Positions 16,468-26,080 are shown, counted from the stretch's first letter. The stretch: 64,000 bases of DNA from Croceitalea sp947503285 (GCF_036985505.1 NZ_BTGQ01000002.1:558001-622000), one strand, 5' to 3'. Notes: generated from the letters alone by a model not told the origin. A program made the numbers and translations.

Positions 16468-18441
16468 ATGGAAAAACAATCCCTTGGGATGCAATTGGTT
16501 CATCTCAGAAAATTAAAAGGCCATACCCAAAATAGTCTGGCAGCAGCATCTGGCGTTGCTATAAGAACGATTCAACGCATAGAGAAAGATGAAGTAAGCC
16601 CGCAAATCGAAACCATAAAGCTGCTTGCTGAATCTTTGGGGGTACCAGCCAATGCGCTATTGTCCACTAAAATACCTGAGCACGAAAACCTTCAAAAAAA
16701 ATGGTTGTTTTTTATACATGTTTCCCCTTTGCTAGGTTTCCTATTTCCATTCTCCATATTATTTCCGCTTTTTCTTTGGCTTCATAAAAAAGAGGACGAT
16801 CTTATTTATGACATTCATGGTATCAAAGTCATCAATTTTCAGTTGAGTATGACCATATTGTATGTGCTCGCTTTCATCGCCTTGCTCTTCATTCAAGGTT
16901 GGGGATTTTTGTTTTTTATCCTTATTTTTCCATTTAATTTTCTAGTTATCACTTATAACATTTTTAAAACCGTGTACACGAAAAACTGTTACTACCCCCT
17001 CGCGATTCCTTTTCTAAAAAATCCAAAAAATAGACCCAAAAACAAGAAATTCCTTTTTATGATTTCCATGTTCATTGTCTTTTTTGGGTGTACCTCAAAT
17101 AAGGAAGGTAATGAATTTGAAAAACTTGCTGAATACGAGGGAAAATATGAATATAGCAACAACACCTCTTTGGCCATTGTCGCCTCTAAACTAGATACCA
17201 CCCTGTATGCCGTCATTGACAAAGCAAAATATCCTTTAAAACAAATCCATCTAGACAGTTTTGTCAATATACAAAATAGCCCTGTGGTGTTTCAAAGGGA
17301 TAAGAACAAGAGAATCATCGGTTATAAGTCAAGTGGCCAAACCTTTGACCTGATTACCAGGGAATATGAAAGACCTGAACTATTGCCAAGAAAAGAATTG
17401 TTCAACAAAGCTGAAAGCTATGCTTACCAAATACCGGTAGCACTGAATGATGGATTGGAAACAGGTGCCTTGGCAGATGCGTTTGAAAATCCCGATGAGA
17501 TCATCGAAATGGTTAAAAAGACGATTGATGGCAGCTATCCTGACGTTCACAGTATCTTAATCTATAAGAACGACAAACTGGTGCTTGAAGAATATTTTTA
17601 TGGTTATGATAAGGATACCCCTCACCAATTACGGTCGGCAACAAAACCGATTATCGGTGGCATCATGGGCATCGCCATTGATCAAGGATTCATCAAAAGT
17701 GAACAAGAAAAACTTTTACCCTTCTTCGAATCAAGCTATCCTGATATCTTGAATATGGATGATAGGAAAAAAGCAATAACCATTGCAGATTTCCTAAGGT
17801 ACCGCCATGGTCTTGATTGCGATAACAACAACCCTGAAAGCAAGGGGAATGAGGCATTGATGATGGCGAGTAATGATTGGGTAAAACACACGCTAGATTT
17901 GCCAACGGTGACCGAACCTGGCACGGCATCTTCGTATTGTACCGGTTGTGCATTGACCATAGGCAGCTTGGTAGAAAAAGTAACCAACGAAAAAATTGAG
18001 GATTTTGCCAAGAAAAATCTTTTTAGCCCGTTGGGGATAACGAATTACAAGTGGGTTTTTGAACCAAATCAAGAGAGCATGACAAATTTTAGTCAACTTT
18101 CAATGACACCTAGGGATTTGGTAAAGTTGGGCAAAGTTTACAAAGACAAGGGCAAGTGGAGCGGAAAACAGATCTTATCAGAAAGCTGGGTCAACAAAAC
18201 CTTTGATACCGACGATGGAGATTATGGTTATGCTTGGCAGCATAAGTATTATAACCTAGACGGAAAACGTTTTGACTCGTATTTAGCCACAGGCAATGGA
18301 GGGCAAAAAATAAGCGTTTGGCCAGAACTGGATATGGTTACGGTTTTCACCGGGGGTAATTATAATTCTTACCTAATTTATGGCAAGAGCACCCCACCAA
18401 ACGAGATGATCCCGAAGTATCTACTAAATGCGGTTGAATAG
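16468..18441 (+). CDS. Fusion: XRE HTH - DUF4870-like membrane domain - lipoprotein-type serine hydrolase
   Basis: One 657-aa frame holds three parts. Residues 1-65 are an XRE/Cro HTH (GVAIRTIQRIEKDEVSP). Residues 78-183 have four hydrophobic helices and end in YYPLAIP like DUF4870 proteins. From Met198 (base 17059) a second signal peptide with lipobox FFGC (Cys208) leads into a serine-beta-lactamase-like hydrolase with SATK (Ser390-Lys393). In that domain the Tyr motif is YCT (Tyr490) and the KTG/HxG position reads GNGGQ. The buried lipobox suggests two ancestral genes joined by loss of a stop, or translation re-starting at 17059. If made as one chain, the hydrolase would be periplasmic and the HTH cytoplasmic. 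No stop codon is visible between the parts. Confidence 0.82.
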   Translation: MEKQSLGMQLVHLRKLKGHTQNSLAAASGVAIRTIQRIEKDEVSPQIETIKLLAESLGVPANALLSTKIPEHENLQKKWLFFIHVSPLLGFLFPFSILFPLFLWLHKKEDDLIYDIHGIKVINFQLSMTILYVLAFIALLFIQGWGFLFFILIFPFNFLVITYNIFKTVYTKNCYYPLAIPFLKNPKNRPKNKKFLFMISMFIVFFGCTSNKEGNEFEKLAEYEGKYEYSNNTSLAIVASKLDTTLYAVIDKAKYPLKQIHLDSFVNIQNSPVVFQRDKNKRIIGYKSSGQTFDLITREYERPELLPRKELFNKAESYAYQIPVALNDGLETGALADAFENPDEIIEMVKKTIDGSYPDVHSILIYKNDKLVLEEYFYGYDKDTPHQLRSATKPIIGGIMGIAIDQGFIKSEQEKLLPFFESSYPDILNMDDRKKAITIADFLRYRHGLDCDNNNPESKGNEALMMASNDWVKHTLDLPTVTEPGTASSYCTGCALTIGSLVEKVTNEKIEDFAKKNLFSPLGITNYKWVFEPNQESMTNFSQLSMTPRDLVKLGKVYKDKGKWSGKQILSESWVNKTFDTDDGDYGYAWQHKYYNLDGKRFDSYLATGNGGQKISVWPELDMVTVFTGGNYNSYLIYGKSTPPNEMIPKYLLNAVE

Positions 18442-18600
18442 CCGAAGGGGAATTCGGGTTTGAAAAACTTGAATTGTTATCGTTTCAGCCTGGTTAACTT
18501 CCTCCACCTATTCAACCACTCCTTTAAACTGCCAACACGGTAAACCGCTTACTCCTAGCAAATGGAGTGCAGTGGCAAGCAGAAACTGTTGATTTCATCA

Positions 18601-21600
18601 TCAACTAATCGTTGGTTTTGCGTTTAACCTATCTTTTGTAAACCACTTAAAGAGTATAGGTACAACCAACAACGTCAACAAAGTAGACGAAATCATTCCC
18701 CCGATAAGTGTCCAACCCAAAGGAGACCACAACGAAGTACCTGAAAAAGTCAAGGGCATCAAACCAAGAATCGTAGTAAGCGATGTGAGGACTATTGGTG
18801 TAAACCTTCTTTTGGCCGCCATTTCGATAGCGGTTATTTTATCCTGGCCTTCGGCCATGAGCTGATTGGTATAATCCACTAGGATGATTGAATTATTAAT
18901 GACGATTCCTATAAGGCTGATAAACCCTACAAAGGCAAAAAAGGAAAATGACCAACCTGATAAAAATAACGCTATAAAAGAGCCGCTTATGGCCAAGGGA
19001 ATGGCAGAAAAAATAATCAAGGGTTGGGTAATTGATTTAAATTGCAGTACAAGCACCGCAAATATTAAGATGAGCGCCGTCAACAAAAGTATACCCAAAT
19101 CCCCAAAGCTTTCGGTCTGGGTCTCATATTCGCCCCCAATGTAATACCGATATCCCTTTGGCCAGTCATAGTTCTCTAGTTTTGGAATAATGGCCTCTGT
19201 ATAGGCCTTGGTGTTGTCAGGATCGATAACGTTTGCCGTTATAGCCGTATTACGTTCCGTATTGAAATGGTTTATTTTTGCATAATCTTGTTCAAACTGG
19301 ATCGTAGCCAGTTGACGTAGGGGAATATTTTCACCTACGGTACTGGTTACATATACTTTATCAAAATCTTCTAGCGAAGGTTTGGTGGTAAATGGCAACC
19401 GTATAATCAAGGGATAATCCTCATCATCCCCATCAATTTGAATATTATCTATGTTCAATCCGTTTAGACTTGCCCGTATGGTTTGATCAAGGTCCAGTAA
19501 GGAAACATTGAGAAGTGACGCCTTATCCCGGTTTACCTCTATTTTAATATCGGTTTTCGCCACGGCCAAAGGGTTATCAACATCCAAGGTTCCTTCAGTT
19601 TCAGCTACAATTTTTTCAATGTCATATGAGATTCGCTTTAGGGTATCGAGCTCGTTTCCTATCAATAAAATTTCAATGGGTGCTTCAAAAGGGGCGCCAT
19701 TTTTTAGTTCACGAAATGAGATCATGGCATCCGGATAATCCTCAAATGCCTTTCTAAATTGATCTAACGTTCTATAGAACAGCTCGGGATTCCAATCATC
19801 AAAATTCACCAAAACCCCTCCATGGTACGTTTTGTATTCTTCGGGAATACGATTGTAATATACCTGCGGATTTCCATGCCCCGCATTGGTGGTATAGTGT
19901 GAAACAAATTCAGTAGTATCCAAGACCGATTCAATAAAGCGCAACGTTTTGTCGGTGTGTTCAATATTACTGGAATAGGGATGATCTACATCAATGAGCA
20001 ACATGGGTTTATCGGCAGTAGGAAAAAAGCTTACACCAATACTGGGAAACAATAACAACGAAAACAACAACACTGCAAACCCGCCCAAGACGACCATCCA
20101 TCCTTTTTTAAGGGAGAAGGACAATAAAGGTCTATACCACGTTTCTACAAAGGACTCCAGCTTTTTGGATATTACGGCTCTTTTAACCGCTTTCCCTTTT
20201 TTTAATACCCTACTGGCAAGTATAGGCGTAAAGGTCAATGCCAATAGAAGTGAAGCGGTCAATACGTATATTACCGTTAACGGTAGGCTACGTAAAAATT
20301 CGCCCGGCCCGCTCGACAATAGTGTTAAGGGTGCAAAAGCCAATACCGTGGTAACGGTGGAACTGATGATAGCATACCCCACTTCTCCCGTTCCCTTGGC
20401 GGCGGCCTCCAATAAGGTGTGTCCCTCACGTTTGAAACGCACAATGTTTTCGATAACCACGATACCGTTATCCACTAAAAGCCCAAGGGCAATGACCAAT
20501 GCCGCGATACTTATTTGCTGTAGTGCATAATCGGTAAAATCGAGTAGCATTACAGCTATTAAAATGGAAAGCGGAATAACGACCATAATCACCATGGCGG
20601 GTCGCCATCCTAAAAACAATAGAATAATGACACCTACTAAAATGATTCCTTGAAAGAGATTGGTTATAAAATCGTTGATTCTTAATTTCACGGCTGGTGC
20701 TTGTTCAAAAGCCGTTTCCAAAGCAATAGTAGTTGGAAGTTCGGCTATAAAATTCGAGGTTATTTCTTCAAGTTCTTCAGAAAGTTTAAGAATATTGCCT
20801 CCCTTCTTTTGGGTCACCGAAACGTAAATGGCTTTTTTACCATTGAAACGGCCTATCCATCGTAAATCTTCATAGTCATATGCTACAGTAGCTATGTTAC
20901 TTAGATATATGATTTGTCCACCATTGGAAGTAATGGCAGTATTGCGGAGTTGCCCTAACGTATCATAGCTGCCCGTTGATTTGAGGTTGAAACCCAGATC
21001 ACCGGATTTTATAGTACCCCCCGGTACATTGACGTTGTTACCTTGCAATGTTCCAATTACTTGGCGAAGAGGAATGCCCAAGGTGGCCATTTTTTGGAAA
21101 TCGAGGCTGATTCGAATCTCCTCCTGTGGGTTTGCTTCAACTTCGACCTTATTTACCAAATCGGAGGTTTCAAGAGCATCTTCCAATTTTTCGGCATAGT
21201 CATGGAGCGTTTTGTAGGATTCGTTGTCAGAGACCATTGCGAATTGATTGACCACAACTCTATCCGCAGGTTTGAACTGGTCAATGTCGAGTTCAATGAT
21301 ACCGTCCGGAAGTTCATTGCGTATTTTATTGATTTCAGAAACAATATCGTCATACTTCCCGTCATAGTCGATTCCAAACTCTGCTTCAATCTGCAAAACG
21401 GCAAGTCCGTTAGCAATTTCTGTTTTTATTTCGGTAATGTCATCCAGTTCGTCTACAACGTCTTCGATAGGATCAACGATCAACTCTTCCATATCTTCGG
21501 GGCTAGCACCTGGATATACGACTACCACGGTATAATTTGGAAGGGATAGGAATGGATCTTCGGAGCGCGGCATGGTCGTGAAGGAACGGATGCCTAAAAA

Positions 21601-21666
21601 AACCAAAAGAAAAACCGTTGTAAGAACAAAAAGATAGTTTCTAAGTGCTAGATAGGGTAGTTTCAT
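18601..21666 (-). CDS. RND efflux transporter, AcrB/CzcA superfamily
   Basis: Inner-membrane pump subunit, 1021 aa, full length. The first helix LRNYLFVLTTVFLLVF is followed by the porter domain opening SLPNYTVVVVYPGASPEDM. The TM4 proton-relay site reads GLLVDNGIVVIEN: Asp is kept at the first relay position, but the second, Asp in AcrB, is Asn. The second block has FISLIGIVINNSIILVDYT. The start codon overlaps the fusion-protein stop by 4 bp. With 21663 and 22718 it forms a complete tripartite set. The Asn variant occurs in a distinct RND subgroup, so coupling and substrate may differ from the HAE1 pump at the start of the window. Confidence 0.95.
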   Translation of the reverse strand: MKLPYLALRNYLFVLTTVFLLVFLGIRSFTTMPRSEDPFLSLPNYTVVVVYPGASPEDMEELIVDPIEDVVDELDDITEIKTEIANGLAVLQIEAEFGIDYDGKYDDIVSEINKIRNELPDGIIELDIDQFKPADRVVVNQFAMVSDNESYKTLHDYAEKLEDALETSDLVNKVEVEANPQEEIRISLDFQKMATLGIPLRQVIGTLQGNNVNVPGGTIKSGDLGFNLKSTGSYDTLGQLRNTAITSNGGQIIYLSNIATVAYDYEDLRWIGRFNGKKAIYVSVTQKKGGNILKLSEELEEITSNFIAELPTTIALETAFEQAPAVKLRINDFITNLFQGIILVGVIILLFLGWRPAMVIMVVIPLSILIAVMLLDFTDYALQQISIAALVIALGLLVDNGIVVIENIVRFKREGHTLLEAAAKGTGEVGYAIISSTVTTVLAFAPLTLLSSGPGEFLRSLPLTVIYVLTASLLLALTFTPILASRVLKKGKAVKRAVISKKLESFVETWYRPLLSFSLKKGWMVVLGGFAVLLFSLLLFPSIGVSFFPTADKPMLLIDVDHPYSSNIEHTDKTLRFIESVLDTTEFVSHYTTNAGHGNPQVYYNRIPEEYKTYHGGVLVNFDDWNPELFYRTLDQFRKAFEDYPDAMISFRELKNGAPFEAPIEILLIGNELDTLKRISYDIEKIVAETEGTLDVDNPLAVAKTDIKIEVNRDKASLLNVSLLDLDQTIRASLNGLNIDNIQIDGDDEDYPLIIRLPFTTKPSLEDFDKVYVTSTVGENIPLRQLATIQFEQDYAKINHFNTERNTAITANVIDPDNTKAYTEAIIPKLENYDWPKGYRYYIGGEYETQTESFGDLGILLLTALILIFAVLVLQFKSITQPLIIFSAIPLAISGSFIALFLSGWSFSFFAFVGFISLIGIVINNSIILVDYTNQLMAEGQDKITAIEMAAKRRFTPIVLTSLTTILGLMPLTFSGTSLWSPLGWTLIGGMISSTLLTLLVVPILFKWFTKDRLNAKPTIS

Positions 21667-22715
21667 TGTATAATATTTATGGAATCGTTATTCTTTAAAT
21701 AAGGGGCGCCCCTTGTAATTACTTTTGCATCTTCAGGAAGCTCTGAAACCGCTATTGTAAAATAATCACCCTTGATTTCAAGCACCTCAACTTCTACGTT
21801 CGTCAACGTTTTTTCATCTTGGGTAAAATAGATAGAGGCCTTTCTTTCGTTCCCTTCCACTAATGCGTTCATTGGTATTTTAAGTGATGGGAACTTCGAA
21901 GACGGGTAGATCGCAACTTTGCCAATGAATCCATTCTTCAATTCGGGAATAAAATTACCGATGGTAAGCTCAACTTCAAAAAGGCCTGTTTTCGGGTTTG
22001 CCGATCCGGCTATTTCGGTGACCTTAGCTTCAAATTCCTTGTTTACAAACGCATCGAAACCGATTAATGCCTTGTCCCCCAAACCAACTCTTATAATGTC
22101 TTTGTCCGATAGTCCTAGACGTACGATCTGTGAACCGTTTGTATGGGAGCTACCGATTATGTAAACCGGTTGCCCAGCAGAAACCAATTCCCCCTCTTCA
22201 ACTAATCTTTTGAGCACCCTAGCGGTTATTGGGGCACCCAATACGGCATGTTGCTGATTAAACCGGGCAATTTGAAGGTTGGATCTAGCAATTTCACTGG
22301 TCGTTTTGGCATTTTGTTGCTGTTCCAAAGTTCCGACCGTATCACGATATAAATTTGTTGCGCGTTCCAAATCGCGTACCGATTTGTTATAGTTTTTTTG
22401 TGCACCGACTACTTGGGCATTGATTTCGGTAAGGTCGAGACTGCCCAACCGTTGTCCTTTTTCAATCGTTTCTCCTTCCTCTACGCGCAGATTCGCAACG
22501 ATACCACTAATTTTAAAGGATAAGACTATTTCTTCTTTGGATAATAGGGTACCCGTCGCTGTTATAGGTTGTACATTCAACAATCGTTCTACATGTTGCA
22601 CCCCTACATTCTTGTAGTTCACTATTTTAGTGGTTCCGTCTTTGGTGTATTCTTTTTTACAACTGTAGAACAGGGCAACGATGACCACCAATACAATTAA
22701 AATTTTATTTCTCAT
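21663..22715 (-). CDS. RND membrane-fusion protein (periplasmic adaptor)
   Basis: The 350-aa adaptor has a hydrophobic N-terminus and a lipoprotein-like cysteine (Cys19, FYSC). Lipoyl half-motifs are at about 60-90 (GIVANLRVEEGETIEKGQ) and about 160-180 (VEEGELVSAGQPVYII), with a short alpha-hairpin between them (about 95-145). A beta-barrel and membrane-proximal domain follow. It links the inner-membrane pump (18601) to the outer-membrane channel (22718) in the periplasm. It lies 2 bp after the channel gene and overlaps the pump gene by 4 bp, so the three are one operon under the MarR regulator at 24162. Confidence 0.94.
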   Translation of the reverse strand: MRNKILIVLVVIVALFYSCKKEYTKDGTTKIVNYKNVGVQHVERLLNVQPITATGTLLSKEEIVLSFKISGIVANLRVEEGETIEKGQRLGSLDLTEINAQVVGAQKNYNKSVRDLERATNLYRDTVGTLEQQQNAKTTSEIARSNLQIARFNQQHAVLGAPITARVLKRLVEEGELVSAGQPVYIIGSSHTNGSQIVRLGLSDKDIIRVGLGDKALIGFDAFVNKEFEAKVTEIAGSANPKTGLFEVELTIGNFIPELKNGFIGKVAIYPSSKFPSLKIPMNALVEGNERKASIYFTQDEKTLTNVEVEVLEIKGDYFTIAVSELPEDAKVITRGAPYLKNNDSINIIQ

Positions 22716-22717
22716 GA

Positions 22718-24073
22718 CTATATATTATTTTGTGTTATTCTTAAAAGGTTGGCTTTGGCTATTTTGATATTGAACCGTGCGATGGATTCATTAAGTTGCG
22801 CCGTAGTAAGATTTGTTCTTGCTTCGTTGAAGGTCACCAAAAGCACCTGTCCTTGTTTGTATTTTGCTTCGATGATCTTGAAGTTTTCAGTGGCACTTTT
22901 AAGTTGTGACAATCGAGACCCGTATACTGCCAGGGATTCTTCGTACTCGTAATAACCTTTTGAAGCTTCGAGAAGAATACTGTTCTCAACTTCGGAATAA
23001 TCGGTTTCCAGTTGCTTTTTTTGCAATTTGGCCCGGTGTATCTTGGCTTTGTTACGCCTACCCTGAAAAATGGACCAAGACAGCTTAAAGCCTATCAAGT
23101 AATAGTCCTGGTTTTGATCAAAATCATACCCAAAACCTTGATATCCGAATTCTGCGGCGGCACTGACATCGGGAATGAGATACCCTTTGTTTCGTTTTAT
23201 TTCGAACTTGTTCGCCGCAATCCCGTTTTTAATACTTTCCAACTCACTCCTATTGGCAAGTGCTGATTTTTGCAGTGCCAAAAGATTATACTTGGCATTA
23301 TTTTGCCGTACGGATGTATCAATACGAATTGGGGACTCTAAATCTTTGTTCAACAAGAAGTTGAAAAAATTTTGGGAAACCGCAATATTCCTTTGTACTG
23401 TAGCCAATTGTGCCTCAATTTCATAATTTTGAGCTTCGGCATTGTACAAAACGTCTTTGGTAGCAACTCCATATTTGACAAATTTTCCATTGACCCTTAC
23501 CAGTTCTTTCACAATGAGACGTGTACTGTCCAATATGGTTTTCTGCGCTATAAGTTTCAGATGATTATAATAGGCTTTGCGTATCTCAAAGGAAAGTTCA
23601 TTCTTATAGGCTTCTTCTTTGGCTTCGTTAACCGTAATCTGTGCCTTGCTCGCCTTGTAACCGTAATAGATATCCGTATTTAGAATAGGCTGTACGATCT
23701 GTAATTTGGTTTCATGAAAATCATTTGGTAGCAGTTGCTCGCTGACATTGGCCAAATCGGTCGGGAATTGATTTGAGTTCGTCAATTGGTTTAAGGTGGC
23801 GTAGGCCGGATTGAATAAATCCCCAACAGGAATGTCTATAGTACGCCCACCATCTGCGAGTGTATAACTCGCATTGAATGAGAAATCTGGCAAAAAGCGA
23901 CTTCTGGCTATTTTACCCTCCTCTTTGGAAATATTCGTATTAAGGCGTTCTTTTAAGTACTGACGATTGTTACGCAATCCTTCTTCAACATAGGCTTCCA
24001 AGTTACTTTGGGTATGTACTGACATGCTACACAAGAGCAGGGAAAACAACGTATATTTTAGCTTGTTCTTCAT
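22718..24073 (-). CDS. TolC-family outer-membrane efflux protein
   Basis: The 451-aa channel has a Sec signal peptide (about 1-22, cleaved near HTQS) and no lipobox, unlike the NodT protein at 3032. It has the long coiled helices and duplicated structure of OEP proteins, with outer strands such as YLIGFKLSWSIFQGRRNKAKI. It is the first structural gene of the RND operon. A perfect 16-bp palindrome (24131-24146) lies 58 bp upstream of the start, a likely MarR operator. Confidence 0.93.
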   Translation of the reverse strand: MKNKLKYTLFSLLLCSMSVHTQSNLEAYVEEGLRNNRQYLKERLNTNISKEEGKIARSRFLPDFSFNASYTLADGGRTIDIPVGDLFNPAYATLNQLTNSNQFPTDLANVSEQLLPNDFHETKLQIVQPILNTDIYYGYKASKAQITVNEAKEEAYKNELSFEIRKAYYNHLKLIAQKTILDSTRLIVKELVRVNGKFVKYGVATKDVLYNAEAQNYEIEAQLATVQRNIAVSQNFFNFLLNKDLESPIRIDTSVRQNNAKYNLLALQKSALANRSELESIKNGIAANKFEIKRNKGYLIPDVSAAAEFGYQGFGYDFDQNQDYYLIGFKLSWSIFQGRRNKAKIHRAKLQKKQLETDYSEVENSILLEASKGYYEYEESLAVYGSRLSQLKSATENFKIIEAKYKQGQVLLVTFNEARTNLTTAQLNESIARFNIKIAKANLLRITQNNI

Positions 24074-24130
24074 AATAATCGTATTAAAATTTGATGTTGT
24101 CGTGACAATTGGATTACTTTTATTATTTTA

Positions 24131-24146
24131 TGTTGTATATACAACA
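24131..24146. promoter_or_regulatory. MarR operator, perfect 16-bp palindrome
   Basis: TGTTGTATATACAACA is its own reverse complement and lies between the MarR gene and the efflux operon. A second copy with 6 of 8 pairs kept is at 24584-24599 before the MarR gene. Length and AT-rich symmetrical form match MarR sites. Confidence 0.8.
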
Positions 24147-24161
24147 TTTATCTTAAATTTT

Positions 24162-24563
24162 TTAAAGCATCCTTTTTTCCAGGTTTTTAAGACTACCCAT
24201 TCCCTCATCATTCAATGTTCCCATAAGGATATCCATAGCCTTCTCCCATTTGGGAATTATCGTTTTTGCCAGATCAATACCCTTTTCTGTCAATTCTACT
24301 TCGGGTCTGTAATCATTGGTACGCACTACCAGGCCCTGCTTCTCCAAAAGCTTGAAGTTTCTACTAATCGTGGACCGCTCTAAACATAAGGCCTCCCCTA
24401 TTTTCCCTTGCTCTACCCTCCCCATTTCATGTAAGGTAAAGAGTAAGGTTACTTGATTCTCCGTAATCTTGTGGTCACTCAATACCTTTCTTATGTGACC
24501 GTCCGCTATCCGCGATAGTCTTCTCAATCTAAATGCGACACAATGGCTTAGTGCATATTTCAT
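24162..24563 (-). CDS. MarR-family transcriptional regulator
   Basis: The 133-aa winged-helix repressor has central HTH residues GKIGEALCLERSTISRNFKLLEKQGLV (about 76-102) followed by the wing VVRTNDYRPEVELTEKG. It is the first gene of the tripartite RND locus and carries an operator both before itself and before the channel gene, so it most likely represses itself and the pump until a lipophilic or phenolic ligand binds. The 88-bp gap to the channel gene holds the second operator, so pump transcription may be separately controlled. Confidence 0.94.
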   Translation of the reverse strand: MKYALSHCVAFRLRRLSRIADGHIRKVLSDHKITENQVTLLFTLHEMGRVEQGKIGEALCLERSTISRNFKLLEKQGLVVRTNDYRPEVELTEKGIDLAKTIIPKWEKAMDILMGTLNDEGMGSLKNLEKRML

Positions 24564-24583
24564 GGGACAAAGATAATTCCATA

Positions 24584-24599
24584 TGTTGTATATGCAACT
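24584..24599. promoter_or_regulatory. Second MarR operator, upstream of the MarR gene
   Basis: TGTTGTATATGCAACT differs from the perfect palindrome at 24131 at two positions and keeps 6 of 8 base pairs. It lies 20 bp before the MarR start codon, fitting autorepression. Confidence 0.72.
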
Positions 24600-24905
24600 T
24601 TATTAACTTTAGATTAACATTCTTGCCCTAGTTGGATCTAGGGCCTCCATGTCTTATCATTCGGTTGCTAAACCCAAGTATAGCACTAAACCCATCCTTA
24701 TTAAAATTTCATTTGGGTATTACCTATTAAGGCATGGCGAACCAGATATTTGACACCAACTATAGCAACTACTGTTTCATAGGGGGTAAATTGCCGCTCT
24801 TGCCTATTCGACCGCAAGGAAACCCCAAACGAGATGATTACCAAGTAGTTATTAAATACGGTTGAATAAATCCGAACATAATAGCACCTAGTGCTTTATA
24901 CCACA
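24600..24905 (+). pseudogene. Gene-free stretch with fossil 3' end of a serine hydrolase (about 24760-24868)
   Basis: No intact gene lies here. From about 24760 the plus strand resembles the last 100 bp of the serine hydrolase ending at 18441: both share GGGGGTAA, then CCAAACGAGATGAT and a final GGTTGAATA at matching distance. In the fossil the frame is broken by indels and a TAG. It therefore looks like the remains of a duplicated or second copy of that gene, not an active gene. The rest of the interval shows nothing further. Confidence 0.55.
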
Positions 24906-26078
24906 TCAGTTCAACCTTCTGTATTTTTTTAAAGTCTTGACCAATAGTTCATGGGGTAAGGCATAGGCCTTATTTCCGTTGATTCCTTCCATATCATCAG
25001 CAGCTAACATGGCATTGATGATCGCCTCTTCAACAGCTTGGGAAGTGGCCTCGAATAAGGGTGTCATTTGATCATTCGGAAGGGTACGAACCGTAGTCAT
25101 GACCTCTCGGTCAAACGCCTTTTCATTGGCCGTGGAAAGAGCGATAAAGATATCACCGGACCCATTGCTTCCATAGCCTCCAACGGCCCTAATCCCCAAT
25201 GGAACGCGTTGTGCTATACGTTTTAACTGGTGGGGAAGCAAGGGTGCATCCGTCGCTACGACAACGATTATGGAACCATCTCCAGGTTGTCGCCTTGACT
25301 TTGGGGAACCTTTAAAAACGTAATTTAAGGTATCCTTTAATTCTTGACCAACGGGTACCCCAGCCACAGTCAAATTTTTCTTGGCACCAAAATTTGCCTG
25401 TACCAAGGCTGCAAGGGTATAGGTACTATCCTTTATTTTTACTATTCTCGAAGAAGTTCCCGTTCCTCCTTTAAAACCTAAACACATCATTCCTGTGCCA
25501 CCCCCAATATTTCCCTCTTTAATTGCAGCTCCAGAAACGTTCTCAATGGCCTCTAGCACATGCTTTTCCTTGACATGAAATCCATAAATATCATTCAAGA
25601 ATCCATCATAGGTTTCCGCGACTACGGGATAGGTATACCACCAATCTTCCCCACTATACCAATCGTGGTCAACATACCACTTCAGAACGGCATCCCTAAC
25701 AACACCAACGCTATTGGTATTGGTAATCATAATAGGGGTCTCTAAAAAACCGGACTCGGTTACCCAGGTCGTGCCGGTCATTTCACCATTGCCATTCAAA
25801 CTGTACCAATTGGCATATACAGGGCTGAATTTCTTTGCTTTTCCCCTTGGAAAAATGGCGGTAACCCCAGTTCTAATCGGGCCTTTTCCCAAAACATTTC
25901 CACCCTTTCCCGAAATTATAGTGCTATATCCTACTTCAACACCTTTAACATCGGTAATGGCATTTAATTTTCCCGTCTTTCCCTCAAACGGAATCTTTAG
26001 ATCCCTAGCCCTTGGTTTCTGGGAAAAGACCAAAAGACCAATACTCAAAAATAATACGGTACTAATAGTTCTTTTCAT
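24906..26078 (-). CDS. P1-family peptidase (DmpA/BapA type)
   Basis: Secreted N-terminal-nucleophile aminopeptidase, 390 aa, with a signal peptide (about 1-19, LLVFSQ). Family landmarks are NAITDVKGVEVGYSTI, GPIRTGVTAIFPRG, GGGTGMMCLGFKGGTGTSSR (about residues 192-211, holding the self-cleavage site before a Ser nucleophile) and GGYGSNGSGDIF. DmpA-type enzymes release N-terminal D- or L-residues, and BapA-type release beta-amino acids. It is the last gene of a three-gene operon with a serine hydrolase (2-bp gap) and an amidohydrolase, suggesting periplasmic breakdown of unusual peptides. Confidence 0.9.
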   Translation of the reverse strand: MKRTISTVLFLSIGLLVFSQKPRARDLKIPFEGKTGKLNAITDVKGVEVGYSTIISGKGGNVLGKGPIRTGVTAIFPRGKAKKFSPVYANWYSLNGNGEMTGTTWVTESGFLETPIMITNTNSVGVVRDAVLKWYVDHDWYSGEDWWYTYPVVAETYDGFLNDIYGFHVKEKHVLEAIENVSGAAIKEGNIGGGTGMMCLGFKGGTGTSSRIVKIKDSTYTLAALVQANFGAKKNLTVAGVPVGQELKDTLNYVFKGSPKSRRQPGDGSIIVVVATDAPLLPHQLKRIAQRVPLGIRAVGGYGSNGSGDIFIALSTANEKAFDREVMTTVRTLPNDQMTPLFEATSQAVEEAIINAMLAADDMEGINGNKAYALPHELLVKTLKKYRRLN

Positions 26079-26080
26079 TC

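Noticed and set aside
18431..18520. GGTTGAATAG and CTATTCAACC inverted repeat flanking the intergenic gap
   Set aside because: Arms are 10 bp with about 70 bp between them and overlap the coding end; likely chance.
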